From NCBI RefSeq assembly GCF_024721315.2, contig NZ_JANFAK020000001.1, positions 62,001-126,000 of the forward strand: DNA of 64,000 bases, written 5' to 3'. Source of the DNA: Streptomyces sp. Isolate_45 (GTDB lineage Bacteria; Actinomycetota; Actinomycetes; Streptomycetales; Streptomycetaceae). The position numbers were made by a program, and so were the translations under genes. Below the pieces are notes generated by a model. That model made no database searches, was not told the origin of the DNA, and worked only from the letters and a program-made list of their open reading frames with translations. Shown here in pieces: positions 1 through 8,824 of this stretch (the first letter of the stretch is position 1; every line of letters begins with the position of its first letter).

Positions 1-831
1 GGCGGCCAGAAATCCGCTGACGGCGGCGGGGCCGGGCAGGACCAGGTCGGCGCGGGCGGCCAGCTCGGGCACCTCCGCCGAGCCGCTGCACACCAGCAGC
101 CCCGGCAGTCCGTCGGCGCGCCGCTTCTCGACGGCCGAGAACGCGGCGAGGTCGCCCAGGTCGTCGCCCGCGTACAGGACGGCCCCGGCGTCGCGTTCGG
201 TGAGGAACTCGGTCAGGGCGACGCCCTTGTCCATGCCGGGCGGCCGCAGTTCCAGGACGGCCCGGCCGGGCTCGACCATCAGTCCGTGCCCGGCGGCCAG
301 CTCGGCCAGCGGCTCCCGCAGGGCGGCGAAGGCCTGTTCGGGGTCGGCGGCGCGGCGGGTGTGGACGGCCAGCGCCCGGCCCTTCTCCTCGATCCAGGTC
401 CCGCGCCAGGCGCCGATGGAGTCGAGGAAGCCGGGCAGCTCGGCCCGTACGGCCGCGACGCCCGGGTGCTCGGCGGGGGCGTGGACGATGCCGGTGACGG
501 CGTCCCAGCGCTCGGCGCCGTAGTGGCCGAGGACCACCAGGTGCTCCAGCCCCGGGACCCCGGCGAACCCGCCGTACCGTACGGCGACCCCGGCGGGGCG
601 GCCGGTGACCACGGCGACGGCGGCGACCTCGGGCGCGAGCGCGGCGAGCGCCGGGACGGCGTCGGCGTGGGCGCGGGCCTGATCGGGATCGGGAACGATG
701 TCGGCGAGGGTGCCGTCGAAGTCGAGGGCGACGACGGCCCTGCGGGGTGTGCGGAGGAGGGCTTCGAGGCCCTCGCGTCCGGCGGCGGTGACGGGCTCGG
801 GCATCGGCAGGTCGTGCGGGCGGCTCCCCAT
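1..831 (-). CDS. otsB: Trehalose-6-phosphate phosphatase (3' end outside window)
   Basis: HAD-superfamily phosphatase that would release trehalose from trehalose 6-phosphate, the second step of the OtsA/OtsB pathway in the cytosol. The nucleophile motif ALDFDGTLADI lies near residue 35 and the late HAD motif YAGDDLGDLAAF near residue 220. The chain is still open at base 1, so 277 residues are seen and only the extreme C-terminus is missing. I chose the ATG at 831 (MGSRPHDLPM); an in-frame ATG at 804 is the alternative. It is followed in the reverse direction by no gene within the window; otsA would be expected beyond base 1. Family assignment is firm; the exact start is not. Confidence 0.9.
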   Translation of the reverse strand, partial: MGSRPHDLPMPEPVTAAGREGLEALLRTPRRAVVALDFDGTLADIVPDPDQARAHADAVPALAALAPEVAAVAVVTGRPAGVAVRYGGFAGVPGLEHLVVLGHYGAERWDAVTGIVHAPAEHPGVAAVRAELPGFLDSIGAWRGTWIEEKGRALAVHTRRAADPEQAFAALREPLAELAAGHGLMVEPGRAVLELRPPGMDKGVALTEFLTERDAGAVLYAGDDLGDLAAFSAVEKRRADGLPGLLVCSGSAEVPELAARADLVLPGPAAVSGFLAA

Positions 832-950
832 ACCGATGACCCTACCGGCGTGGTCCGTCCCCCGCCCAGACCGCCTCCGGCACCGCTCCCGCACGGGGCC
901 GCGCCCCGGATCGGCGTCGTGCGACCCGGATCGGCGTCGGGCGGCCCCGA

Positions 951-1211
951 TCAGCGTCGGGCGCGCTGGGCCTCGCGGATGCGGCGGAGCCGGTTGACGG
1001 TGCCGGGGGCGTGCTCCAGCGCGCGCGGGTCGTCCATGAGGGCGTTGAGCAGCTGGTAGTAGCGCACGGGGGTCAGCCCGAGGGCCTCGCGTATCGCCCG
1101 CTCCTTGGCGCCCGGCCCCGGCCAGCTGCGCCCCTCGTAGGCGAGTACGGCGGCCTCGGTGGCGGTCAGCCGTGCCGCCGGCCGCCCTTCCACCTGCCCG
1201 TCGTCGGTCAT
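951..1211 (-). CDS. DUF3263 domain protein
   Basis: Small 86-residue soluble protein of the actinobacterial DUF3263 family. The diagnostic part is LTATEAAVLAYEGRSWPGPG followed by an alpha-helical segment with LGLTPVRYYQLLNALMDDP, which reads like a small helix-turn-helix and ends in a strongly basic tail (RRIREAQRARR). It lies between otsB and a sugar-binding lipoprotein gene, all on the reverse strand, with about 45 bp to the latter's stop. A DNA-binding role is an inference from the fold-like pattern and the basic tail; no function is established. Confidence 0.85.
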   Translation of the reverse strand: MTDDGQVEGRPAARLTATEAAVLAYEGRSWPGPGAKERAIREALGLTPVRYYQLLNALMDDPRALEHAPGTVNRLRRIREAQRARR

Positions 1212-1255
1212 ACGGCCAGATTAACGGCGGCCACCGACACCTGCCGCGCGCCGGG

Positions 1256-2560
1256 TCAGCGGTCGCCGTCGGCCTTGAGGGCGGACGTCGCGATGTCCTC
1301 CAGGACCTTCGCGGGCTGTCCGCCGGGCTGCACGACCTTCCCGATGTTCTCCTTCACGTCCTCGCTGACCCCGGCCCAGGACTTCTTGCCGACGGGGTAG
1401 AGCTTGGCGTTGGGCAGGGCCGTGAGGAAGGTCTTCAGCTGGGCGGCGGAGCCCCCGGTGCTCGCGTCCATGGCCCGGTAGCCGCTGGTGGTGACGGGCA
1501 GGAGGTCGTACTGGTTGGTGAAGGTCGTCACGTTCTTCGCCGAGTACAGGTGGTCCAGGAACTTCCCGGACTCCTTCTTGTGGCCGTTCTTGAAGGCCAT
1601 GACCCAGTCGGCGACGCCCATCGTGGAGTGGTCGGTGCCGTCGACGGTCGGCATCTGCACCATGCCGAACTTCACGCCCTTGCCCGCGGCCTGCTTGAGC
1701 AGGGTGGGGTGGCCGTTGAGCATGCCGACCTCGCCCCGGGTGAAGGCGTCGAAGGCGGCCTGCCGGTCGAGCTTGCCCGGTTCGACGGAGCCGGTGAGGC
1801 CCTGGCCGACCATCCTGTCGCGGAGGAACTCGAAGGCCTTGATGTTCTCCGGGGAGTCGATCTGGTAGCCCTCCTCGTTGTCGGTGTAGCCACCGCCGCC
1901 TGAGAGCATCCACATCATCGACTCGGCCTGGGCCTCCTCGCGGCCGAGCGGCACGGCGAGCGGGGTGGGCACGTTCGCGGCCTTGAGCTTCTTGGCGGCC
2001 GCCTCCAGGTCCGCCCAGCTCTTGGGCTGCCAGGGGGTCGCGCCGTCCTTGGGTATGACCCCGGCGTCGCCTAGGAGCTTGGTGTTGTAGAAGAGCAGCC
2101 GGGTGCTGGCCACGAACGGCATGCCGTACTGGACGCGCTTGACCTTGCCGGCGTCGGCGAGGGGGCCCAGGAAGTCGGCCTCGGTGCTCACGGAGAGCAG
2201 TTCGTCGACGGTGTAGAGCTTGTCCGCCTCCGCGTAGTCGGCGTAGGCGCCGATCTGCGCGATGTCGGGGGCCTTGCCCGCCTTGACCATCTCGGCGACC
2301 TTGGCGTCGACCTCCGACCAGGAGTAGACGCTGACCTCGACGCGGACGTTCGGGTTGTCCTTCTCGAAGGCCGCCGCGAGGTCCTTCCAGTAGCCCGTCG
2401 AGGAGTTCTGCGGATTGTCGCCGTAGTCGGCCGCCACGACCCGCAGGGTCACCTCGTTGTCCCCGGTGACGCTTTCCAGGCTGCCGCAGCCGGTCAGCGT
2501 CACGGCGGTCAGACACAGCACGGCGCCGGACGCGGCCAAGCTCAGGTAACGGCCCTTCAC
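1256..2560 (-). CDS. Extracellular sugar-binding lipoprotein of an ABC importer
   Basis: Family-1 solute-binding protein, 434 residues. It begins at GTG 2560 with a lipoprotein signal: a basic start, a hydrophobic stretch and the lipobox LTGC (Cys25), so it should be anchored outside the membrane. The mature part has the usual binding-protein pattern (KAPDIAQIGAYADYAEA, PFVASTRLLFYNTKLL, FKNGHKKESGKFLDHL). No permease or ATPase gene is next to it, so it must work with permeases encoded elsewhere or act as a sensor; MsiK, encoded at 32.7 kb, is a plausible shared ATPase. It is divergent from nagK, and a dre-like site lies 40 bp upstream of its start. Binding of an aminosugar or chitin-derived sugar is inferred from this context only. 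Confidence 0.88.
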   Translation of the reverse strand: MKGRYLSLAASGAVLCLTAVTLTGCGSLESVTGDNEVTLRVVAADYGDNPQNSSTGYWKDLAAAFEKDNPNVRVEVSVYSWSEVDAKVAEMVKAGKAPDIAQIGAYADYAEADKLYTVDELLSVSTEADFLGPLADAGKVKRVQYGMPFVASTRLLFYNTKLLGDAGVIPKDGATPWQPKSWADLEAAAKKLKAANVPTPLAVPLGREEAQAESMMWMLSGGGGYTDNEEGYQIDSPENIKAFEFLRDRMVGQGLTGSVEPGKLDRQAAFDAFTRGEVGMLNGHPTLLKQAAGKGVKFGMVQMPTVDGTDHSTMGVADWVMAFKNGHKKESGKFLDHLYSAKNVTTFTNQYDLLPVTTSGYRAMDASTGGSAAQLKTFLTALPNAKLYPVGKKSWAGVSEDVKENIGKVVQPGGQPAKVLEDIATSALKADGDR

Positions 2561-2599
2561 GGTTCTCGATCCACCCCTTGTCGTACGTACGATTCGACG

Positions 2600-2615
2600 T
2601 AAGGTCTACACCACT
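2600..2615. promoter_or_regulatory. dre-like DasR operator upstream of the sugar-binding protein gene
   Basis: TAAGGTCTACACCACT matches the DasR consensus (ACTGGTCTAGACCACT type) at 12 of 16 positions, including the whole right half apart from one base. It lies 40 bp upstream of the GTG at 2560. Binding is inferred from sequence alone. Confidence 0.55.
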
Positions 2616-2719
2616 TTGACGGCTCCCTCACACCTGCCGCGCACGCCGTGCCCGGACTGTGTCCGGACCGTAGCCGGACCAAGGTCCCGAATTTGTATGG
2701 CCACTCAACAATCCCTCTC

Positions 2720-2735
2720 AATGGACTAGACCTTT
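2720..2735. promoter_or_regulatory. dre (DasR operator) upstream of nagK
   Basis: AATGGACTAGACCTTT has the dre core TGG-CTAGACC of the DasR consensus, with three mismatches in the outer bases and spacer. It ends 28 bp before the nagK GTG. DasR, a GntR-type repressor released by glucosamine 6-phosphate, is known to control nagKA in Streptomyces; the site here fits that role. Confidence 0.75.
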
Positions 2736-2763
2736 GCCTGCCGAGCACGCGAGACTGTCTCCT

Positions 2764-3705
2764 GTGAAACCCGTGAAACACGTCATCGCCCTCGATGTGG
2801 GCGGCACCGGGATGAAGGCCGCCCTCATCGCCGAGGACGGCACCCTGCTGCACGAGGCGCGCCGCGCCACGGGCCGCGAGCGGGGTCCCGAGGCCGTCGT
2901 CGAGACGATCCTGGACTTCGCGTCCGAGCTGCTGGTCCTGGGCCTGGAGCGGTTCGGCACGGCCGCCTCGGCCGCCGGCGTCGCCGTCCCCGGCATCGTC
3001 GACGCCGACCGGGGGATCGCCGTGTACGCGGCCAACCTGGGCTGGCGCGACGTACCGATGCGCGAGCTCCTCGGCAGACGCCTCGGCGGCATCCCGGTGG
3101 CCCTGGGCCACGACGTGCGCACGGGCGGCCTCGCCGAGGGACGCATCGGCGCGGGCCACGGCGCCGACCGCTTCCTGTTCGTCCCCCTCGGCACCGGCAT
3201 CGCCGGGGCCATCGGCATCGCCGGGGCCATCGAGGCCGGCGCGCACGGCTACGCGGGCGAGATCGGTCACATCGTGGTGCGGCCCGGCGGACCCGCCTGC
3301 GGCTGCGGCCAGCACGGCTGCCTGGAGACCCTGGCCTCCGCCTCCGCCGTCAGTCGCGCCTGGGCGGCCGCGTCCGGCGACCCCGACGCGGACGCGGCGG
3401 ACTGCGCGAAGGCCGTCGAGTCCGGCGACGCGCGCGCCCGCGAGGTCTGGCTGTCCGCGATCGGCGCCCTCGCCGACGGGCTCGTCACCGCGATCACCCT
3501 GCTGGACCCGCGCACGCTGATCATCGGTGGCGGGCTGGCGGAGGCGGGGGAAACCCTGTTCACACCGCTTCGGGCCGCCGTGGAGGAACGCGTGACGTTC
3601 CAGCGGCTGCCCGAGATCGTTCCGGCGGCCCTCGGGGACACCGCCGGATGCCTGGGCGCAGGGTTGCTCGCCTGGGACCTACTCGCCACGGAGGTACCTG
3701 CCTGA
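2764..3705 (+). CDS. nagK: ROK-family N-acetylglucosamine kinase
   Basis: ROK sugar kinase, 313 residues, expected to phosphorylate N-acetylglucosamine to its 6-phosphate in the cytosol. The N-terminal phosphate-binding loop reads LDVGGTGMKAALI and the second loop LGTGIAGAIG. The ROK zinc signature, GHIVVRPGGPACGCGQHGC, sits near residue 168 onward. I start at GTG 2764; a TTG at 2734 would begin inside the dre site, and GTG 2773 is also possible. The stop overlaps the nagA start by one base (TGATG), so the two are translationally coupled. Substrate is inferred from the nagA partner and the dre site. Confidence 0.88.
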   Translation: MKPVKHVIALDVGGTGMKAALIAEDGTLLHEARRATGRERGPEAVVETILDFASELLVLGLERFGTAASAAGVAVPGIVDADRGIAVYAANLGWRDVPMRELLGRRLGGIPVALGHDVRTGGLAEGRIGAGHGADRFLFVPLGTGIAGAIGIAGAIEAGAHGYAGEIGHIVVRPGGPACGCGQHGCLETLASASAVSRAWAAASGDPDADAADCAKAVESGDARAREVWLSAIGALADGLVTAITLLDPRTLIIGGGLAEAGETLFTPLRAAVEERVTFQRLPEIVPAALGDTAGCLGAGLLAWDLLATEVPA

Positions 3706-4856
3706 TGTCCGGAAGCGCACACAGCACCGTTCTCTCCGGCGCCAGGGTGGTGCTGCCGACCGGCACCGTGGCCAACGGCCGGGTCATCGTCGACGGCGAC
3801 CGCATCGCGGGCAGCGCCGACGAGGGCGCGCGGCACGTCGACCTGTCCGGGCACTGGATCGTCCCCGGCTTCGTGGACATGCACAACCACGGCGGCGGCG
3901 GGGCCTCCTTCACCTCCGGGACCGCCGAGGACGTGCTCAAGGGCGTGCGCACCCACCGCGAGCACGGCACGACGACCCTCGTCGCGTCCACGGTCACCGG
4001 CGACCTCGCCGAACTGGCCCGCCGCGCCGGGCTGCTGGCCGAGCTGACCCAGCAGGGCGAGATCGCGGGCATCCACTTCGAGGGGCCGTTCATCAACCCC
4101 TGCCGCAAGGGCGCGCACAAGGAGGAACTCCTGCGCGACCCCGACCCGGCCGAGGTCCGCAAGCTGATCGACGCCGCGCACGGCGCCGCCCGCATGTTCA
4201 CCCTGGCGACCGAACTGCCGGGCGGGCTGGACTCCGTACGGCTGCTGGCCGAGCACGGCGTCATCGCCGCGATCGGCCACACGGACTCCACGTACGACCA
4301 GACCCGGCAGGCCATCGACGCCGGCGCCACCGTCGCCACCCACCTGTACAACGCGATGCCGGGCCTGGAACACCGCGCCCCCGGTCCCATCGCGGCACTG
4401 CTGGAGGACGAGCGGGTCACCGTCGAGCTGATCAACGACGGCACCCACCTGCACCCGGCGATGCTGGAACTGGCCTTCCACCACGCGGGCGCCCACCGCG
4501 TCGCGCTGATCACCGACGCCATGGACGCGGCCGGCTTCGGCGACGGCACCTACCATCTCGGCCCGCTGGAGGTGGAGGTCAAGGACGGTGTCGCCCGGCT
4601 CGTGGAGGGCGGTTCCATCGCCGGCTCCACCCTCACCCTGGACACCGCCTTCAAGCGGTCGGTGACGCTGGACCGGCTCCCCGTCGAATCCGTCGTCCAG
4701 GCGATCTCCGCCAACCCGGCCAAGCTGCTCGGCCTGTACGACCAGGTCGGTTCGCTGGACCCGGGCAAGTACGCCGACCTCGTCGTCCTGGACGCCGAGT
4801 TCGACGTCAAGGGCGTCATGCGGCGCGGCGAATGGATCGTCGCCCCGACCGCCTGA
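3705..4856 (+). CDS. nagA: N-acetylglucosamine-6-phosphate deacetylase
   Basis: Amidohydrolase, 383 residues, removing acetate from GlcNAc-6-phosphate to give glucosamine 6-phosphate, the DasR ligand. Visible landmarks are the metal-binding HNH in VPGFVDMHNHGGGG near residue 60, the HFEGPFINPCRKGAH segment, the later metal/substrate histidines in AIGHTDSTYDQT and THLYNAMPGLEHRAPGP, and the catalytic Asp in ALITDAMDAAGF. Its ATG overlaps the nagK stop. With nagK it forms a two-gene operon for using external or cell-wall GlcNAc. Length is normal for the family. Confidence 0.95.
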   Translation: MSGSAHSTVLSGARVVLPTGTVANGRVIVDGDRIAGSADEGARHVDLSGHWIVPGFVDMHNHGGGGASFTSGTAEDVLKGVRTHREHGTTTLVASTVTGDLAELARRAGLLAELTQQGEIAGIHFEGPFINPCRKGAHKEELLRDPDPAEVRKLIDAAHGAARMFTLATELPGGLDSVRLLAEHGVIAAIGHTDSTYDQTRQAIDAGATVATHLYNAMPGLEHRAPGPIAALLEDERVTVELINDGTHLHPAMLELAFHHAGAHRVALITDAMDAAGFGDGTYHLGPLEVEVKDGVARLVEGGSIAGSTLTLDTAFKRSVTLDRLPVESVVQAISANPAKLLGLYDQVGSLDPGKYADLVVLDAEFDVKGVMRRGEWIVAPTA

Positions 4857-4958
4857 GAGGCGTTCCGGCCGTACGGACGGAGGCCCTCGGCCCGTGGGAC
4901 TGGGCTGACCGGCCTCCGTTTGGCATGATCCCGGCACACACCGAAACCGGGACTGGTC

Positions 4959-5876
4959 ATGATCCTCACCGTGACGCTCAACACCGCGCTCGACATCACC
5001 CACCGGGTGCCGAGACTGCGTCCGCACACCACCCACCGGGTCGCCGTCGTCGCCGAACGCCCGGGCGGCAAGGGCCTGAACGTGGCCCGGGTGCTCGCCG
5101 CGCTCGGCCACGAGGTCACGGCGACGGGCTTCGCGGGCGGCCCCGCCGGCACGGTCGTCCGCGAACTGCTGGCCGCCTCGCCCGGAGTGGTCGACGCCCT
5201 GCTCCCCTGCGCGGGCGGCACCCGCCGCACCCTGGCCGTCGTCGACGAAACCACCGGCGACACCACGCAGTTCAACGAACCCGGACCGCAGATCACCGCC
5301 ACCGAGTGGGCCGCGTTCCTCGCGCACTACGCCGAACTCGTCGCCGGGGCCCGGGCGGTGGCCCTGTGCGGCAGCCTGCCGCCGGGCGTGCCGGTCGGCG
5401 CGTACGCGGCCCTCGTACGGTCGGCCCGCGCGGCCGGCGTCCCCGTACTCCTGGACACCGGCGGTGAGGCCCTGCGCCGGGGGATCGCCGCCCGGCCCGA
5501 GATGATCAAGCCGAACGCCGCCGAGCTCGCCGAGCTGACGGGCTCCCGGGACCCGCTCCCCGCCACCCGCGACGCCCGCCGCCGGGGCGCCCACGCGGTG
5601 ATCACCTCGCTCGGCCCGGCCGGCCTCCTCGCCGCCACCCCGCACGGCACCTGGCGCGCGACCCCGCCCCGCCCCCTGACCGGCAACCCGACGGGCGCGG
5701 GCGACTCCGCCGTCGCCGGCCTGCTGTCCGCCCTGACCGAGGGCCTCGACTGGCCGGCCCGCCTCACCCGCGCGGTGGCCCTCTCGGCGGCGACGGTCCA
5801 CGCCCCGACGGCGGGCGAATTCGACCCCCGCACCTACGAGGAGGTACGGGGGTCGGTTCGGGTCACGGCCGACTAG
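4959..5876 (+). CDS. PfkB-family hexose kinase (1-phosphofructokinase-like)
   Basis: Ribokinase/PfkB-type sugar kinase, 305 residues. The N-terminus MILTVTLNTALDITHRV and the GGKGLNVARVLAALG motif are those of 1-phosphofructokinase and tagatose-6-phosphate kinases; the C-terminal signature NPTGAGDSAVAG near residue 245 carries the catalytic Asp. It starts 102 bp after nagA on the same strand and could be read through from the nag promoter. No fructose PTS gene is adjacent, so the exact substrate (fructose 1-phosphate, tagatose 6-phosphate or another hexose phosphate) cannot be told from sequence. Confidence 0.87.
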   Translation: MILTVTLNTALDITHRVPRLRPHTTHRVAVVAERPGGKGLNVARVLAALGHEVTATGFAGGPAGTVVRELLAASPGVVDALLPCAGGTRRTLAVVDETTGDTTQFNEPGPQITATEWAAFLAHYAELVAGARAVALCGSLPPGVPVGAYAALVRSARAAGVPVLLDTGGEALRRGIAARPEMIKPNAAELAELTGSRDPLPATRDARRRGAHAVITSLGPAGLLAATPHGTWRATPPRPLTGNPTGAGDSAVAGLLSALTEGLDWPARLTRAVALSAATVHAPTAGEFDPRTYEEVRGSVRVTAD

Positions 5877-5894
5877 GGCCGGCGGGCCGGTGGA

Positions 5895-6917
5895 TCAGCC
5901 CTGTTCGAGCCAGAGCTGGTCGATGTTGACGTTGCACTTGTTGCCGGCCTCGCACGACAGCTTGATCGTGTTCGTGCCCTTGTTCAGGTTGACCTGACCC
6001 CAGGTGGTCTGCCACCCCTTCTCCCAGTCGCCCTTCGGCGAGTTGGCGAAGTTCCGCATGTTCAGCGGCGTGGTGTTGGCCTTGCCGTTCACGGTCAGGG
6101 TGGCGTTGGCGTCCTCACCCGGGATGCCGAAGCGCACGTAGTAGCGGTAGACGCCGCCCTTGGGCAGCTCCAGGGTCCAGGTCAGCGCGGCGCCGGGCTG
6201 GTTGAAGTTGCCGACGTACTGACCGCCGCTGCTCTTGGAACCCGGAACCGTGGTCTGGAGGACCGCGCCACCGGTGAGCGCCATGCCGGCGCCTGCCGCC
6301 TCGCCCTTCGGCAGCGGGACCGCCGGGCTCTGCGACGGCGCGCTCGGCTTGGGCGAGTCGGACACCTCGGGCTGCGGGGCCGCCGACTGGCCCGGGTCCG
6401 GGTTCGCCTGGTCCTTCTTCTCGTCGTCCTTGCCGAAGACCACCGCCGCGCCGATGCCGATCGCGACCGCGGCGACGACCGCCACCGCCGCGATGAGCAG
6501 GCCCTTGCGGCTGGAGCCGCCGCCGTTGCCACGACCGCCGCCACCGCCCGGGGGCTGGATCGTCTGGGTCCGGTCCTGCGGGGACGGCTGCTGCGGAACG
6601 CCGTAGCCGCCGGCCTGGAGCGCCTCCGGTGCCTGGTACTGGGCCTGGTAGGACTGCGGCTGGGCGGGGACGGGGCCGCGCTGGCCGCCGTAGGTCCGCT
6701 CACCGACCGTACGCACCTGGTTGTACGAGGTCCGGGGGACGCCGGGCTGCGCGCCGGCCTGACCACCGCCCGCGGGACCGGGGTAGCCGTACCCACCACC
6801 CGAACCGGGCGGGGTGGCTCCGGCGGCCTGGCCGTCCGCGTAGAGGTAGCCGAACGGATCGTCGTCCTCGGGCTGGTTCGCCCCACCGTGCGGGCCGTTG
6901 TTCGCGGGCGTCGTCAT
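5895..6917 (-). CDS. Membrane-anchored protein with carbohydrate-binding (CBM35/6-like) domain
   Basis: 340 residues in three parts: a cytosolic Pro/Gly/Gln-rich region (1-140), one transmembrane helix (GLLIAAVAVVAAVAIGIGAAVV, in two pieces around residue 150), then a Pro/Ser linker and a beta-rich C-terminal domain (about 215-340). That domain resembles carbohydrate-binding modules of the CBM6/35 type: LPKGGVYRYYVRFGIPGEDA, TLTVNGK, GTNTIKLSCEAGNKCNVNID, with two cysteines probably paired. It has a good ribosome site (AAGGAG) before ATG 6917 and lies 68 bp after cdgB, so the two may share a transcript. Binding of the cell wall or an exopolysaccharide is inferred. Confidence 0.75.
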   Translation of the reverse strand: MTTPANNGPHGGANQPEDDDPFGYLYADGQAAGATPPGSGGGYGYPGPAGGGQAGAQPGVPRTSYNQVRTVGERTYGGQRGPVPAQPQSYQAQYQAPEALQAGGYGVPQQPSPQDRTQTIQPPGGGGGRGNGGGSSRKGLLIAAVAVVAAVAIGIGAAVVFGKDDEKKDQANPDPGQSAAPQPEVSDSPKPSAPSQSPAVPLPKGEAAGAGMALTGGAVLQTTVPGSKSSGGQYVGNFNQPGAALTWTLELPKGGVYRYYVRFGIPGEDANATLTVNGKANTTPLNMRNFANSPKGDWEKGWQTTWGQVNLNKGTNTIKLSCEAGNKCNVNIDQLWLEQG

Positions 6918-6985
6918 CGCAGGTCACTCCTTTCGACCCACGGGAGCCTACCCCGAACACGTGCGCCCACGGGCGGTCGATCCAC

Positions 6986-8698
6986 TCAGCCGGCCCTGCG
7001 GTGCGCCTTGGAGCGGGACCGCTTCTCGATGTACATCCGCTGGTCGGCGGAGCGCAGCACCTCGTCGGCGGACATCCCGCAGCTGGCCCAGCCGATCCCG
7101 AAACTCGCCCCCACGCGCACCGCGCGCCCGTCCACCCGGATCGGCGGAATGATCGCGTTGCGCAGCCGAACGGCGAGGTCGGCGGCGTCGGCGGCACCCA
7201 GCCCGTCGGCGAGGACGACGAATTCGTCACCACCCAGCCGGGCGACGGTGTCCCCGTCCCTGACGCCGGTCGTCAGCCTCCGCGCCACCTCGATCAGGAC
7301 GGCGTCACCGGTGTGGTGCCCGAACCGGTCGTTGATCGACTTGAAGCCGTCGAGGTCGCAGAAGAGCACCGCGAGCCCCTTCGTCCCGTCGTCGACGTCC
7401 GTGGCGGGGGCGACGGTGTGCACGTGGTGGTCGTACGGGCCCTCCGGGCGCGCGGGGGCCGCGCCGGGGAATTCGGGGAAGTCGGGGAAGTCGACGGGGG
7501 CGGCGCCGGGGTACCCGTGGGGAGCGTCGGGCTGAAAGCCGTGCTCGACGGCACCACCCGCCTCGGGCCGCGCCTCGAAGGCCGCGTCGAGCGCTTCGAC
7601 GGCCGTGGCCAGCACCGATTGCGGCCGCCGGCACAACCGGGCGCCGAGCCGGGAGCGCAGCTCGGCGCTGTTGGGCAGGCCGGTCAGGGAGTCGTGGCTG
7701 GCCCGGTGCGCGAGCTGGAGCTCGTGCCGCTTGCGTTCCTCGATGTCCTCGACGTGGGTGAGCAGGAAGCGGGGCCCGTCGGCGGCGTCCGCGACGACGG
7801 AGTTGCGCAGCGAGACCCATACGTACGTGCCGTCGCGCCGCCCGAGGCGGAGCTCGGCGCGGCCGCCCTCGGCCGAGGTGCGCAGCAGGGTCCCGATGTC
7901 CTCGGGGTGGACGAGGTCGGAGAAGGAGTAGCGGCGCAGGACGGAGGCGGGCCGGCCGAGCAGGCGACAGAGCGCGTCGTTGGTGCGGAGCAGCCGGCCG
8001 TGCTGGTCCCCGCCCATCTCGGCGATGGCCATGCCGCTGGGCGCGTACTCGAAGGCCTGGCGGAAGGACTCCTCGCTGGCGCGCAGCGCCTGCTGCTCCC
8101 GTTCCAGCCGGACGAGGGCCCGTTGCATGTTCGCGCGGAGCCTCGCGTTGCTGATCGCAATGGCCGCTTGGAAGGCGTACATCTGGAGCGCTTCGCGGCC
8201 CCAGGCGCCGGGTCGGCGGCCGTTGCGGGGTCTGTCCACCGAGATGACGCCGAGGAGTTCCCCGCCGGTCGCGTACATGGGGGCGTAGAGCCGGTCCTCG
8301 GGGTGCCATTCGTCCTCGAACCGCGGGTCGGGGCCGTCGGTGTGCCACTGGGGGACGTCGTCCTCCAGCAGGACCCAGCCCTCGGTGTGCGGGATGAAGC
8401 GGAGGCCGTCCCAGTCCTCGCCCATGGTCAGCCGGCGGTCCCAGGAGGGGCGGGAGCCGACCCGGCCCGTGATCAGGGCTTCCGCGGCGGGGTCCCCGGC
8501 GAATGCCGCGACGACCAGATCTCCGTCAGGGCGTACGAGGTTGACACAGGCGAGCTCGTAGCCGAGGCCCACGACGATGCCGTCCACGACGGTCTGCAGG
8601 GTGTCCGCCAAGCTCCGGGCCGTATTGAGCTCGGCCACCACCTGGTGCAGCTGCCGCAGGGTCGCAAGACGGACGTACGGCTCCGACTCGGTCTCCAT
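6986..8698 (-). CDS. cdgB: GAF-PAS-GGDEF diguanylate cyclase
   Basis: 570 residues: GAF domain (about 15-170), PAS/PAC (about 195-310) and a C-terminal GGDEF domain with the exact active-site motif LGGDEFVVLADG, predicted to make cyclic di-GMP, which controls Streptomyces development through BldD. The layout is that of S. coelicolor CdgB. I chose ATG 8698 (METESEPYV) because GGGGAGAG lies just upstream; an in-frame GTG at 8779 has no such site. Inside the GGDEF domain, between TGLPNSAELRSRL and LAVLFCDLDGFK, there is an extra stretch of about 65 residues rich in Pro, Ala, Asp and Phe. No EAL domain is present. Confidence 0.92.
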   Translation of the reverse strand: METESEPYVRLATLRQLHQVVAELNTARSLADTLQTVVDGIVVGLGYELACVNLVRPDGDLVVAAFAGDPAAEALITGRVGSRPSWDRRLTMGEDWDGLRFIPHTEGWVLLEDDVPQWHTDGPDPRFEDEWHPEDRLYAPMYATGGELLGVISVDRPRNGRRPGAWGREALQMYAFQAAIAISNARLRANMQRALVRLEREQQALRASEESFRQAFEYAPSGMAIAEMGGDQHGRLLRTNDALCRLLGRPASVLRRYSFSDLVHPEDIGTLLRTSAEGGRAELRLGRRDGTYVWVSLRNSVVADAADGPRFLLTHVEDIEERKRHELQLAHRASHDSLTGLPNSAELRSRLGARLCRRPQSVLATAVEALDAAFEARPEAGGAVEHGFQPDAPHGYPGAAPVDFPDFPEFPGAAPARPEGPYDHHVHTVAPATDVDDGTKGLAVLFCDLDGFKSINDRFGHHTGDAVLIEVARRLTTGVRDGDTVARLGGDEFVVLADGLGAADAADLAVRLRNAIIPPIRVDGRAVRVGASFGIGWASCGMSADEVLRSADQRMYIEKRSRSKAHRRAG

Positions 8699-8824
8699 TG
8701 CTCGCTCTCCCCGAGACCTCGACAGCAACTCCAGGTTTGTCATCGGCGTTTCGTTGCGGTGTCCCGTCCACTGAATCACAGTGAGCTGTGCGGCAGGTAC
8801 ACAGGGTCAACAAATCTTGCTCTC

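Noticed and set aside
4940..4975. dre site at the start of the PfkB gene (ACTGGTCATGATCC)
   Set aside because: Only the left half matches DasR consensus and it overlaps the start codon; the right half is poor.
3267..5801. 844-codon reverse-strand frame over nagK, nagA and the PfkB gene
   Set aside because: It is the antisense shadow of three clear genes; Gly/Arg/Val-rich with no domain.
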